Of a stretch of DNA of 43,272 bases, positions 1 to 7,233 are shown one piece after another. This DNA comes from Chthonomonas sp. UBA6659 (GTDB lineage: Bacteria > Armatimonadota > Fimbriimonadia > Fimbriimonadales > Fimbriimonadaceae), in the NCBI GenBank assembly GCA_002455425.1, contig DKKT01000055.1, positions 14,451-57,722 of the forward strand, written 5' to 3'. The number at the start of each line of letters is the position of its first letter. The stretch's first letter is position 1. Under the pieces are notes generated by a model. It did no database searches, was not told where the DNA came from, and was given only the letters and a program-made list of their open reading frames with translations. The position numbers were made by a program, and so were the translations under genes.

Positions 1-3
1 GGA

Positions 4-1095
4 CTACTTCGCAGCTTTCTTAAACTCCGCGAGCCGATCCTTCAGTTCCTTGATCGTGTCCGCGTCGATGCCTTCCATTTTCTCGATGCCCGCTACGGCC
101 TTCTCCTGGAGGGCGATGGCCTTCTTCACGTCACCCGACTTGAAAACGGCTAGCGCATAAGTATCGAGAATCATCGGGTCCTCTTCCTTCGTCAGCTCCG
201 CCGCACGCTGAGCGATCTTCACCGCGATCTTGTTGTCGACCGCTTTCTTGAACTTCATGTCCGGATCGATGAGTCCCCACGCAAACTGATTCAGCGCCAT
301 GCTGTTGTCCCAGAAGAACTTCTTCGTCGTCGATTCGGCATACTTCGAGGCCGCCATCCCGTCGCCGGCCTGGCAGAGCATCGCGAACTTGAAATTGCAC
401 AATCGCTCCTCCCACTCCGGCTTCTCCTTCAGGACCTTGTCCGCTTCCGCGACCGCCTTGGCGAAGTCCTGACTTCGAGCGGCGGCAAGCGCCGGGCCCA
501 TCTTCTCATTGATCGCCTTCATTTCGGCATTGCGCTTCGCCTCTTCAGCCGCGCGCTTTGTCGCCTCATCGCGGTGCTTCTGCATGTCGAAGGTGCCGGC
601 AAGTATCTGCCCCAAGGGCTCCTCCATCTCCATCGGATGCCCGATCCACTGAATCGTGCCATCCTTCACCACGAAGGCTGTCGGAATACCGTTTTGGCCC
701 GCTGCAACCATCCATGATTCGGCCATCGCTTTGGCCGGCCCATCAAGGGCAACATGGTAGTCCATCTTATCGCCCATCTCTGCGACAAAGTCTTCGACGG
801 CCTTGAAGTCTTCCGGCTTGCGCTCCCAAACGCTGATGCCCGCGAACTTCACTTTGCCCGCGTATTTCTTTGCAAGCTCGGTCAAGTGTGGGATCGTCGC
901 CTTACATGGACCGCACCATGTGGCCCAAAACTCAACCACGGTCACACCCTTCGAAAGATCGCTGATTTCGCTCCCTTTCACCCACTTCGCAACTTGGATC
1001 TTCGGGGCAGGATCGCCCACGTTCAGGTTCTGCGCATACGCTGCAGCACTTCCAGCGAGCGCAATCAGTGCGCCCAATTTCGACAACCACTTCAT
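4..1095 (-). CDS. TlpA/ResA-type thioredoxin with helical C-terminal extension
   Basis: A 363-residue exported protein. Residues 1-21 form a signal peptide ending AYAQ. A TlpA/AhpC-like thioredoxin fold follows (about 25-170), with the redox motif WCGPC near residue 60 in the usual context EFWATWCGPC. The rest (about 170-363) is Ala/Lys/Glu-rich and helical, and resembles degenerate TPR repeats. Family knowledge: such proteins reduce disulfides or serve cytochrome maturation or oxidative-stress handling in the periplasm; the substrate cannot be read here. The ATG is preceded by GAGGAGG at suitable spacing. It is the last gene of the unit that begins at 6928, and follows a second thioredoxin-fold gene after about 70 bp. 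The thioredoxin assignment is secure; the role of the extension is unknown. Confidence 0.9.
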   Translation of the reverse strand: MKWLSKLGALIALAGSAAAYAQNLNVGDPAPKIQVAKWVKGSEISDLSKGVTVVEFWATWCGPCKATIPHLTELAKKYAGKVKFAGISVWERKPEDFKAVEDFVAEMGDKMDYHVALDGPAKAMAESWMVAAGQNGIPTAFVVKDGTIQWIGHPMEMEEPLGQILAGTFDMQKHRDEATKRAAEEAKRNAEMKAINEKMGPALAAARSQDFAKAVAEADKVLKEKPEWEERLCNFKFAMLCQAGDGMAASKYAESTTKKFFWDNSMALNQFAWGLIDPDMKFKKAVDNKIAVKIAQRAAELTKEEDPMILDTYALAVFKSGDVKKAIALQEKAVAGIEKMEGIDADTIKELKDRLAEFKKAAK

Positions 1096-1125
1096 GGAAA
1101 GCCTCCTCGTGTTGAGGTCAGATTA

Positions 1126-1154
1126 CCGCGCCCGGCTCACCGGGCCGGGCGCGG
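1126..1154 (-). terminator. GC-rich hairpin between two thioredoxin genes
   Basis: A perfect 11-bp stem (CCGCGCCCGGC and its complement, 1126-1136 and 1144-1154) with a 7-base loop lies between the stop of the gene at 1167-1613 and the start of the gene at 4-1095. No T-run follows on either strand. It could be a weak terminator, an RNA processing site or an mRNA stabiliser; only the structure is visible. Confidence 0.35.
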
Positions 1155-1166
1155 CGCGGGCGGAAT

Positions 1167-1613
1167 CTACTTCTTCAGGATCTTCTTGGCGCTCGCGATC
1201 CAGGCGTTCGGGCCGCCAGGCTCGTAGCCGCTCTGACCGATCTTCGTCCCATCGGCCTTCAGAAAGAGGATCGTCGGGTACCCCTCGATCTTGTACTTCC
1301 GCGCAAGCGCCTCGTTCTGCTTCTTGATCGCGGCCGGCTGCGGCTTGCTGTTCGGGAAGTCCAACTCGAGGAGGATCACGTTCGTCTTCGCCCAGGCTTT
1401 GAATTCCTTGGTGTTGAAGACCTCTTTCTTGAGTTTGATGCACCAGCTGCACCAATCGCTGCCGGTGAAGTCGGCGAGAATCGGGCGTCCAGTCTTCTTT
1501 GACTGTTTCGCCGCCTCGTCCCAAGAGGTCAGCCAGCCCTCGGCAGCCTGCGCCATCGATGCTGACGCCAAGACGAAGATCGGAAGAATCCAGCGGGTCA
1601 GGTTCTTGTTCAT
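1167..1613 (-). CDS. Periplasmic thioredoxin-like protein (WCSWC)
   Basis: 148 residues from the ATG at 1613; a GTG two codons upstream at 1619 is an alternative. Residues 1-23 form a signal peptide with AxA-type cleavage (MAQAAEG). The remainder is a short thioredoxin fold of the thioredoxin_7/DUF255 type, with the active-site motif WCSWC in FTGSDWCSWC and a cis-Pro loop (GYPTILFL). Family members reduce exported cysteines or pass electrons to other periplasmic thioredoxins. It sits between the zinc-ribbon/TPR gene (gap about 44 bp) and the TlpA-like gene, so two exported redox proteins close the proteasome-associated unit. No clear Shine-Dalgarno sequence is visible, so the start is less certain than the family. 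Confidence 0.88.
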   Translation of the reverse strand: MNKNLTRWILPIFVLASASMAQAAEGWLTSWDEAAKQSKKTGRPILADFTGSDWCSWCIKLKKEVFNTKEFKAWAKTNVILLELDFPNSKPQPAAIKKQNEALARKYKIEGYPTILFLKADGTKIGQSGYEPGGPNAWIASAKKILKK

Positions 1614-1657
1614 GGTCACAATACGAACGCGCCACGGCCCCCCAAAGTTCCAGAAGA

Positions 1658-2758
1658 CTACGGGGAGTAGAGGATGTCGAGGACACCGAGCAGTGCATCC
1701 CGGTTCGTCTCGCGGGAAAGTGGACCGATCTGGTCCCGTGCCGGGTCCAGCTTCTCCCGGGTCACCTCGCCGATCAGGACCACGGTCGCGCCCCGCTCGA
1801 CGCTGACGCGCACTTTGGGGGCGTCCGGATACAGGTCGAGCGTGCCCACCGCGAGCGCCGCCGCGACATCCTTCGGGTCGTCTTGGTCGCCGGCTCGGAC
1901 CACAAGCTTGATCGATTGGTCTGTGTCGTCTTGCGACGCGATCAACACCCGGCTCCCCTCGAAGGCCTCCTTACGGAGTCGGTCGAGAAGCGCGTTCTCG
2001 GCAACAGGGGGCGGATCGGTCTTGTCCCCTCCGTCTCCGCTCGGAGGAGCTTCGGGGGTCTTTTCGTCGCCACTCGGATCCCCTTTCTTCTCGTCGGTCT
2101 TCGCTTCCACCTTCTTCTCACCGGGGTCGGTCAGGCTCGGAAAGTCGGAAACGTCGGGCCGGTTCCCGATCTCGACGCGGCCCTTTTGCACCTTCGGGCC
2201 ATCCCCCGTGGTCAGCGCGAACGCGACGATGCCGCCCGTGACCACGATCGCCACCGCACCGATCGCCAGCCACTTGGCCGGTGACTTCTGCGACGGCAGG
2301 CCGAGTTGCTGAGCCGTGTGAATCGCGTCCCGCTCCGTCATCCGCGACCGCACGCGTTCGAGCTTGCGGAGGTCCGCCTCCGAGTCGGGCGTGAGATCGA
2401 GCGCCATCTCGTACCACTCGGCGGCTTGGTGAAGATCCCCCTCCTCGGCGGAGATGTCGCCGAGCAACGTATGGGCGGTCGCATTGCCCGGATATCGTTT
2501 CAAAATCGACAGGCAGGCGTCCCGCGCGAGCTTGAACTCGCCCCGCATTCGCAGGAGGTTGGCCTTCGCCAGTTCCGGATAGACGTGTACGTCGGCCGTC
2601 TCGGCCCCCAGGGTGTCCATCATCGGACACCCCTGCTCATGGCAGATGTGCCCCGACACGGGCACCATGTCGAAGCACTTCGAACACAGGTCGAGACCCT
2701 TACGCTCTTCCTGTGCTCCCAAACCCGCCTTCCCCGCGTTCCGTTGTTGTAAGTTCAT
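1658..2758 (-). CDS. Zinc-ribbon and TPR protein with one membrane span
   Basis: 366 residues, unrecognised as a named family. The N-terminus has a likely zinc-binding cluster (C25, C28, H37, C39, H40, C44: CSKC then HICHEQGC). TPR-like helices follow (about 57-130). A single transmembrane helix lies at about 163-182 (WLAIGAVAIVVTGGIVAFAL). After it comes a charged Asp/Glu/Lys/Pro linker (about 200-260) and a folded C-terminal domain (about 260-366) of unknown type. The ATG lies inside dut, giving a 59-base overlap. Starting later would delete the cysteine cluster, so the overlap is probably real. The topology suggests a cytoplasmic zinc/TPR head and an extracytoplasmic domain. Function unknown. 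Confidence 0.8.
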   Translation of the reverse strand: MNLQQRNAGKAGLGAQEERKGLDLCSKCFDMVPVSGHICHEQGCPMMDTLGAETADVHVYPELAKANLLRMRGEFKLARDACLSILKRYPGNATAHTLLGDISAEEGDLHQAAEWYEMALDLTPDSEADLRKLERVRSRMTERDAIHTAQQLGLPSQKSPAKWLAIGAVAIVVTGGIVAFALTTGDGPKVQKGRVEIGNRPDVSDFPSLTDPGEKKVEAKTDEKKGDPSGDEKTPEAPPSGDGGDKTDPPPVAENALLDRLRKEAFEGSRVLIASQDDTDQSIKLVVRAGDQDDPKDVAAALAVGTLDLYPDAPKVRVSVERGATVVLIGEVTREKLDPARDQIGPLSRETNRDALLGVLDILYSP

Positions 2759-3191
2759 CGACGACGATCCACTCCGCGCGTGCGACCGGACAGATCACAA
2801 ACTGCGCGATCCGTTCACCCGCACCCAGTTCGACGGTCGAATCACCCCAATTGATCAGCAACACCCCGATCTCACCACGAAAGTCCGAGTCGATGGTCCC
2901 AGGACTGTTTACCAAACCGATCCCGTGCTTGACCGCCAAACCCGATCTCGCCCGAATCTGCCCCTCGTAACCCTCCGGTATCGCGACCCGAAGACCTGTG
3001 GCTACAAGCTTGCGTTCTCCGGGCTCGAGACGAACCCCGGCCGGCGTCCTGAGGTCCATCCCCACCGATCCGGGCGTCGCATACGACGGCAGGCGCGCGT
3101 CTCCGGCGAGCGTGATCTCGATCGGCACCAAATCCGAGGCGTCCGCAACCTCGAACATCGCCTCCAACTCCGGTTCGTCGAGCGGGTTCAC
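2700..3191 (-). CDS. dut: dUTP diphosphatase
   Basis: Hydrolyses dUTP to dUMP and PPi, keeping uracil out of DNA and supplying dTMP synthesis. The trimeric dUTPase motifs are visible in order: PGSVGMDLR (motif I), RARSGLAVKHG (II), GTIDSDFRGEIGV (III), ERIAQFVI (IV) and the C-terminal arm RGEGGFGSTGR (V). At 163 residues it is slightly longer than the usual 145-155 because of an acidic N-terminal extension. The start is GTG at 3191, overlapping the prcB stop by 4 bases (GTGA); an in-frame ATG 11 codons in is the alternative. It occupies the slot directly after prcB where prcA commonly lies in Pup-proteasome loci. The enzyme assignment is firm. Confidence 0.95.
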   Translation of the reverse strand: MNPLDEPELEAMFEVADASDLVPIEITLAGDARLPSYATPGSVGMDLRTPAGVRLEPGERKLVATGLRVAIPEGYEGQIRARSGLAVKHGIGLVNSPGTIDSDFRGEIGVLLINWGDSTVELGAGERIAQFVICPVARAEWIVVDELTTTERGEGGFGSTGRA

Positions 3192-3946
3192 GACGTCGTC
3201 AACGCCCCCTTGAGCACCTTCTTCACCGCTCTCTCGAGAGTGTCTGAATCGACGTCGTGATTGCCGTCCTTATCGAGGACCCGCGCTGCCGGGAGCGTCT
3301 TCGCGAACCCGCCGGTCGCGGAATCGAGATCGGCCGCGATGTCGAGCATCCGTAGCCCATCGATCAGCACCTCGCTCAGCGGGCGCTTATCCCAGTCACC
3401 GGCTGTACGGCTCAAGAACTCGAAGATGCCGCGGATTCGCTCGGAGCCCGAGCCCGCACACGCATACTCCGCATTCTGAAACCGCGCTCCGGCCGTGTCG
3501 AAGAAGAAGATCTCGAACGCGCCCGTCCGCGGGTCCCGCGCGGCAAGAATCGGCAAGAAGATGCCGATTCCCTGCATCGCCATCGGCAGATTACCGGCCA
3601 AAGCCCGAGAGATCTCCTGGAGCTTGCCCTCCAGCGACATCTCGTTGAGGTGCATCCGGCTGTAGTACTTGAAGCTGTGCTTGAGCAGACGGCACACCTC
3701 GATCGACCGTGCGAAGGAGCCGCTGATCGCAACGACCGTGGCGTCATCCAAAGGCAGGATTTTGTCCGCGTGGTCGTACATGATGAGGTTGCCCATCGTC
3801 GCACGCCGGTCGGCAAGAATCAGGACGCCCTCTTGGCACCGAAGCGCCAGGACCGTCGTGCCGTGAACTTCGTCGGCAGCGCTCGTCGCTGGAGCCGGCT
3901 TCCACCCCACGAGATCGGCAAAGGTGCGTGGCGACTCGACCGTCAT
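3188..3946 (-). CDS. prcB: Proteasome beta subunit (20S core protease)
   Basis: 252 residues; an Ntn-hydrolase threonine protease. A 29-residue propeptide precedes the self-cleavage point in VHG-TTVLAL, leaving T30 as nucleophile. The supporting catalytic residues are D46 in ADRRAT and the Lys in HADKIL. ISGSFARSIEVCRLLK, GNLPMAMQG, YACAGSGSERIRG and DLDSATGGF match the actinobacterial PrcB pattern, including the SATGG loop. Family knowledge: PrcB rings sit between PrcA alpha rings and degrade Pup-tagged proteins fed by an ATPase. Here prcB overlaps UBact and dut by 4 bases on either side. No alpha subunit or ATPase is in the window, so either they are elsewhere or the particle differs. Confidence 0.93.
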   Translation of the reverse strand: MTVESPRTFADLVGWKPAPATSAADEVHGTTVLALRCQEGVLILADRRATMGNLIMYDHADKILPLDDATVVAISGSFARSIEVCRLLKHSFKYYSRMHLNEMSLEGKLQEISRALAGNLPMAMQGIGIFLPILAARDPRTGAFEIFFFDTAGARFQNAEYACAGSGSERIRGIFEFLSRTAGDWDKRPLSEVLIDGLRMLDIAADLDSATGGFAKTLPAARVLDKDGNHDVDSDTLERAVKKVLKGALTTS

Positions 3947-4128
3947 TGTCCGCTGCGCTGGCGGTACTTTTTCGCCTGGTCCGGATCCACCTTCTTCATC
4001 CGTTTGAGTAACTCGTTCGGGCCGCCCGGCTTCTTGAGGTCGGGCTTCGAGGGGCCGCTCTCGTCGCCCGATTTTCGCTCGGGCTCGGGCTGAAGCGGAC
4101 GGGTCAGGCGATCGGCATGGATGATCAT
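3943..4128 (-). CDS. ubact: UBact/Pup-type protein modifier
   Basis: 61 residues, highly charged (Lys, Arg, Asp, Glu, Pro), without a hydrophobic core, as expected for an intrinsically disordered modifier. It ends RQRSGQ. The R-S/T-G-E/Q ending is the published hallmark of UBact, the Gram-negative counterpart of Pup; the terminal Gln would be deamidated by Dop to Glu before ligation to substrate lysines. A helical C-terminal half (about 37-57, NELLKRMKKVDPDQAKKY) corresponds to the ATPase-binding region of Pup. The ATG overlaps the dop stop and the TGA overlaps the prcB start, each by 4 bases (ATGA), so the three genes are translationally coupled. Size, ending and context together make this firm. 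Confidence 0.9.
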   Translation of the reverse strand: MIIHADRLTRPLQPEPERKSGDESGPSKPDLKKPGGPNELLKRMKKVDPDQAKKYRQRSGQ

Positions 4129-5603
4129 GTCGTTTGAATCTCCTTCAGGCGGTCGATAAACTCTCTTACGTCGGAGGCGCGCTCAAGTTCCAGTCCATAC
4201 CGCTTCGACGGGTCCAGGTGGATCTCCTCGGTCCGGCCCTCGAGTTCGAATGTCAGCACACCCCAACTCGCTCCCTGAAGCCACGGCCCGTAGCGGGTCA
4301 CGGCGAGCGCTCGTGCTCGCGCGCGCGTGTCCTCGAACACGCCCGTCTCGCGACCCCCCACCGCGAGGGCATCCGGCATTTCGATCTCACCCATGTCCAC
4401 CAGCGCCGCGAACAGACTCTCCCCCGGATCGACGTTGCTGTACTCCAAATCCAGCGATTGCAGCATCGGATCATCCCAATTCGACCCTTCGCTGTCGCGG
4501 TACGACTCCAACATCCGGTGCTTGGCGACCCAGTCGACGTGCCGAGCGGCTAAATCGCGATCGCCACGCAGACTTGCGAGGAGGTCGCGCACGAACGCGA
4601 CCGACGCGCACTCGTCGGCGCTGAGTTCCAGCGTCGCCTCGGCGGCCGCGAGATACGATTCGATCACGTCGTAAGCGGTCGTCCAACTGCCTCGATCGAG
4701 TTCGATTCGGAAGTCCCCGCCAACGTCCCGCGAGACGCTTTGGAATGCGCGCACCGGGTCGCGAAGCGCCCACGCCGGGACCTCCGACTCCGCAGCCAGC
4801 CGTACCGCCAAACGAACGAGCTCGACTTTCAGCCGCGTCGACGTCGGGATCCGATTCGCATCCCCCGCGATTACATGAAGCCGGATCCACTCCCGTGGAT
4901 CGCCATGAGGCTCGTCCCGCGTGTTGAACACGGGCCGCCGGTACAGAGTCTCGGCGTTCGCCGGTTCGACGAAGAAGTCCGCCCGTTGGCTTAACTGGAA
5001 GTCACACCTCGCCCCATGCTCCGATCCTACTTTGCCGGCCCCGCACACGATCTGGCGGGCGACGAGGATCGGCGTCACCGCACGGTACAGCCCCTCATGG
5101 CCAAGCCTACGCGGCGTCAGATAGCTCTCGTGGGTTCCGTAGCCGGCCCCGTGAAAGTCGGTGTTGTTCTTGTAGACGCGGACGGCCCGTCCCGCAACCT
5201 CCGCCAACTCCCGTGCCGCCCGGAGGACGACCGCCTCGCCCGCCAAATCGTGGAACACGAGTTCGCGCGCCGTCCAGCACTCGGGCGTGGCGTATTCCGG
5301 ATGGCCATGGTCGTTGTAGAAGCGTGCGCCGTTCGCCAATACGCGATCCGAACGGACCTCCCGGTCCGATCCGTGGCTCCGGCCTTGATCGAACCTTGCG
5401 TCTTCCGGATCGATCGCCAGCCGATCGAGCCGAAATCCGCGCAAGTCGGCCCGTGGCGACTCCCACCGGTAGTCCCAACCAAGAAAAGCCCCGTCCGGGC
5501 TACCCCGGACGAGGCTCATCGCATCGTCGATCTGATCGGCGGCGCCGCGACCCTCGACGGCGAGACCGTACTCGGTCTCGATCCCGACGAGGACCGGCGT
5601 CAT
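4125..5603 (-). CDS. dop: Deamidase of Pup / depupylase (Dop)
   Basis: 492 residues from the ATG at 5603. The frame stays open upstream, but homology begins at MTPVLVGIETEYG. Glutamine synthetase-like fold: GIETEYG (E9, E11) binds Mg-ATP. A Dop-type loop of about 80 residues includes WDYRWESPRADLRGF. NGARFYNDHGHPEYATPEC carries the catalytic Asp (D98). YKNNTD, GYGTHESYL, FQLSQRADF and INTRDEPH-like FNTRDEPHGD follow. The loop and the Gln-ending modifier next door point to Dop rather than the ligase PafA. Dop deamidates the modifier and removes it from substrates. Its start overlaps the upstream lipoprotein stop by one base (TGATG). No PafA is seen in the window; a dual role is possible but unsupported. 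Confidence 0.9.
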   Translation of the reverse strand: MTPVLVGIETEYGLAVEGRGAADQIDDAMSLVRGSPDGAFLGWDYRWESPRADLRGFRLDRLAIDPEDARFDQGRSHGSDREVRSDRVLANGARFYNDHGHPEYATPECWTARELVFHDLAGEAVVLRAARELAEVAGRAVRVYKNNTDFHGAGYGTHESYLTPRRLGHEGLYRAVTPILVARQIVCGAGKVGSEHGARCDFQLSQRADFFVEPANAETLYRRPVFNTRDEPHGDPREWIRLHVIAGDANRIPTSTRLKVELVRLAVRLAAESEVPAWALRDPVRAFQSVSRDVGGDFRIELDRGSWTTAYDVIESYLAAAEATLELSADECASVAFVRDLLASLRGDRDLAARHVDWVAKHRMLESYRDSEGSNWDDPMLQSLDLEYSNVDPGESLFAALVDMGEIEMPDALAVGGRETGVFEDTRARARALAVTRYGPWLQGASWGVLTFELEGRTEEIHLDPSKRYGLELERASDVREFIDRLKEIQTT

Positions 5604-6928
5604 CAGCGGCGGAAGACCGCGAACCCACCCTGAAGCGGGAACGGGAACAGCGGATTCGTCTCCGTGACGTTGTAGTCGCCCTTCAGCACGTCGTACCCGA
5701 TCACCACACGGCGACCGTTCACCGTGCCATAGGTCGGTCGCGTGATCAGGTTGGAGACAAAGCCCTTGACCTCGTTCGCGGCGTCGGCATCGTCGATCTG
5801 CGCGATCGGCCACAGGCTGAAGAAACCAGTCGTGGGCGGCGCGCCCGCGGCGACGGTATAGCGCAGGGTGCCCTGCCACATCGCCGTGATCTGGCCGTCC
5901 GGATTGTGCTTCCAAACCAGGAGGGTCTGGCGATCGTCGTCGTTGCTGTTCGGCATCGCGATCATGGAATAGACCGGGAAGTCCGTCATCACCGACTTGT
6001 AGGAGCGCCAGGAGCCTTGCAGCGCCGTAATCTTCGTCAGCCCTTCGATGTCGCGGGGATCAAGCTCAAGAAGAGTGTAGGTGCCCGGAGCCTGGACGCC
6101 ACCGAGGATGGGTCCCGGGCGGATGATGCCCTGCTCGACGCGCACCGGATCGAGGAGCTCGAACGAGCCGTCGAACCCAAAGCCCGCGCTCATCGCGATC
6201 GCGTCACCCGAATAGAGCACCGCTTCGGCGGGCGCGCCGCTCGTCATCAGCGGCCGATCGTCGGCCGGCATCGCCGACAAGTCGAACGAGACCTGGTCGC
6301 TCAGGAAACTCGTCATCGAGTTCGTGAATTCGTTGTAGTTGCGGAAGATGAACAGATCCCGGTCGAAGACCACCCCGAAACCGTCCCAGTTGAGGATCGC
6401 GTCGTCGAGGCTGACCTGAACCGACGAATAGCGCCCGGGGAACATCCGAAGCTCGATGTCGAACGGAGGTTCGGCGAGAAGCGCGGGCGGATTCTGGGTG
6501 AGAAGGTCCGTGCCGCCGAAGTCGTTCTCCTGCTCCAGACTGAAGACCTCAAGCGGGAACTGGGTCAGGAAGCGTGAGCCCTGATCGCCAGGCACCGCCA
6601 CGCTGAAAGTCCGAGAGTTGATCGAGTAAGCGTCCAACTGGACCTTCAACTCGGGGAACGTCGACTGGTCGAGCACCGGGATGATGTCATTGACGTTGTT
6701 CTGGTAGGCGATCCGCTGGATGACCGCAATCAGCGATCCCGGCGCACGTCGACCCTGTCCACTGATGAAGGTCGTCGTGAGGCCGGCCGTATTCCCGAGA
6801 ACAACCGTGGGAGCGCTCCGATCCGGACCCGGGGGAGGCGGAGGTACGCGGCCATCTCCCGAACCACCGCAACCCGCAACAAACACCGCCGCGAAGGCGA
6901 CAACCAGCCACTTCATCGAATCCTTCAT
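5603..6928 (-). CDS. Secreted lipoprotein of unknown function
   Basis: About 441 residues with a lipoprotein signal (MKWLVVAFAAVFVAGC, lipobox VAGC), then GGSG and a Pro-rich linker (PPPPPGPD). The rest is a beta-rich extracytoplasmic domain with no recognised motif; it ends FAVFRR. Several starts are possible: GTG 6931, ATG 6928 and ATG 6916. The last makes the shortest classic signal and has AAGGA just upstream. It is the first gene of the unit and its stop overlaps dop by one base, so a cell-envelope lipoprotein appears co-translated with the modifier-removing enzyme. Function not identifiable from sequence alone. Confidence 0.8.
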   Translation of the reverse strand: MKDSMKWLVVAFAAVFVAGCGGSGDGRVPPPPPGPDRSAPTVVLGNTAGLTTTFISGQGRRAPGSLIAVIQRIAYQNNVNDIIPVLDQSTFPELKVQLDAYSINSRTFSVAVPGDQGSRFLTQFPLEVFSLEQENDFGGTDLLTQNPPALLAEPPFDIELRMFPGRYSSVQVSLDDAILNWDGFGVVFDRDLFIFRNYNEFTNSMTSFLSDQVSFDLSAMPADDRPLMTSGAPAEAVLYSGDAIAMSAGFGFDGSFELLDPVRVEQGIIRPGPILGGVQAPGTYTLLELDPRDIEGLTKITALQGSWRSYKSVMTDFPVYSMIAMPNSNDDDRQTLLVWKHNPDGQITAMWQGTLRYTVAAGAPPTTGFFSLWPIAQIDDADAANEVKGFVSNLITRPTYGTVNGRRVVIGYDVLKGDYNVTETNPLFPFPLQGGFAVFRR

Positions 6929-6931
6929 CAC

Positions 6932-7233
6932 GTATCAGACTCCTGACCGAACATCCTGTTAGCGCTAAGTCTAGCACGTTGGCGAAGGATTGACCACCCT
7001 CGCGGCTCGGTTTTCCCCAAACTCACCCGTTCGACGGCTCCTACTCGATTCGACCGATGCTTCGTCCGCGCGTGGGCGACGCAGTTGCCCCTGGAAACTG
7101 GGGAACTCGAAGTCTCAAGGACGTGTTCTCCAGGGACAAGCGTTCGGAATCTTGCCCACGCCGGCGGAAATCTCCCTTGCGGTCGGCCGACAAGTCGTCT
7201 CACGAGGCTCCGCCAGGTATCCTCAGGTTCCCT
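6932..7233. other. Divergent intergenic region, about 300 bp
   Basis: Lies between the lipoprotein-dop unit (minus) and the aminotransferase (plus). It holds a perfect 10-bp palindrome TTAGCGCTAA (6959-6968), about 30 bp upstream of the minus-strand gene, which could be an operator. No convincing promoter hexamer pair, RNA gene or supported ORF was seen. Confidence 0.4.

Noticed and set aside
4125..5603. PafA ligase instead of Dop
   Set aside because: The long loop with WDYRWESP and the Gln ending of the modifier fit Dop; PafA lacks that loop.
5604..5915. N-terminal extension of dop
   Set aside because: Lies inside the lipoprotein gene and lacks homology; the GIETEYG start follows ATG 5603 directly.
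5213..6577. 454-residue plus-strand frame across dop and the lipoprotein
   Set aside because: Spans two real minus-strand genes and is Arg-rich low-information sequence.
7057..7233. N-terminal extension of the aminotransferase
   Set aside because: Basic, unconserved stretch; family alignment begins at the GTG at 7234.
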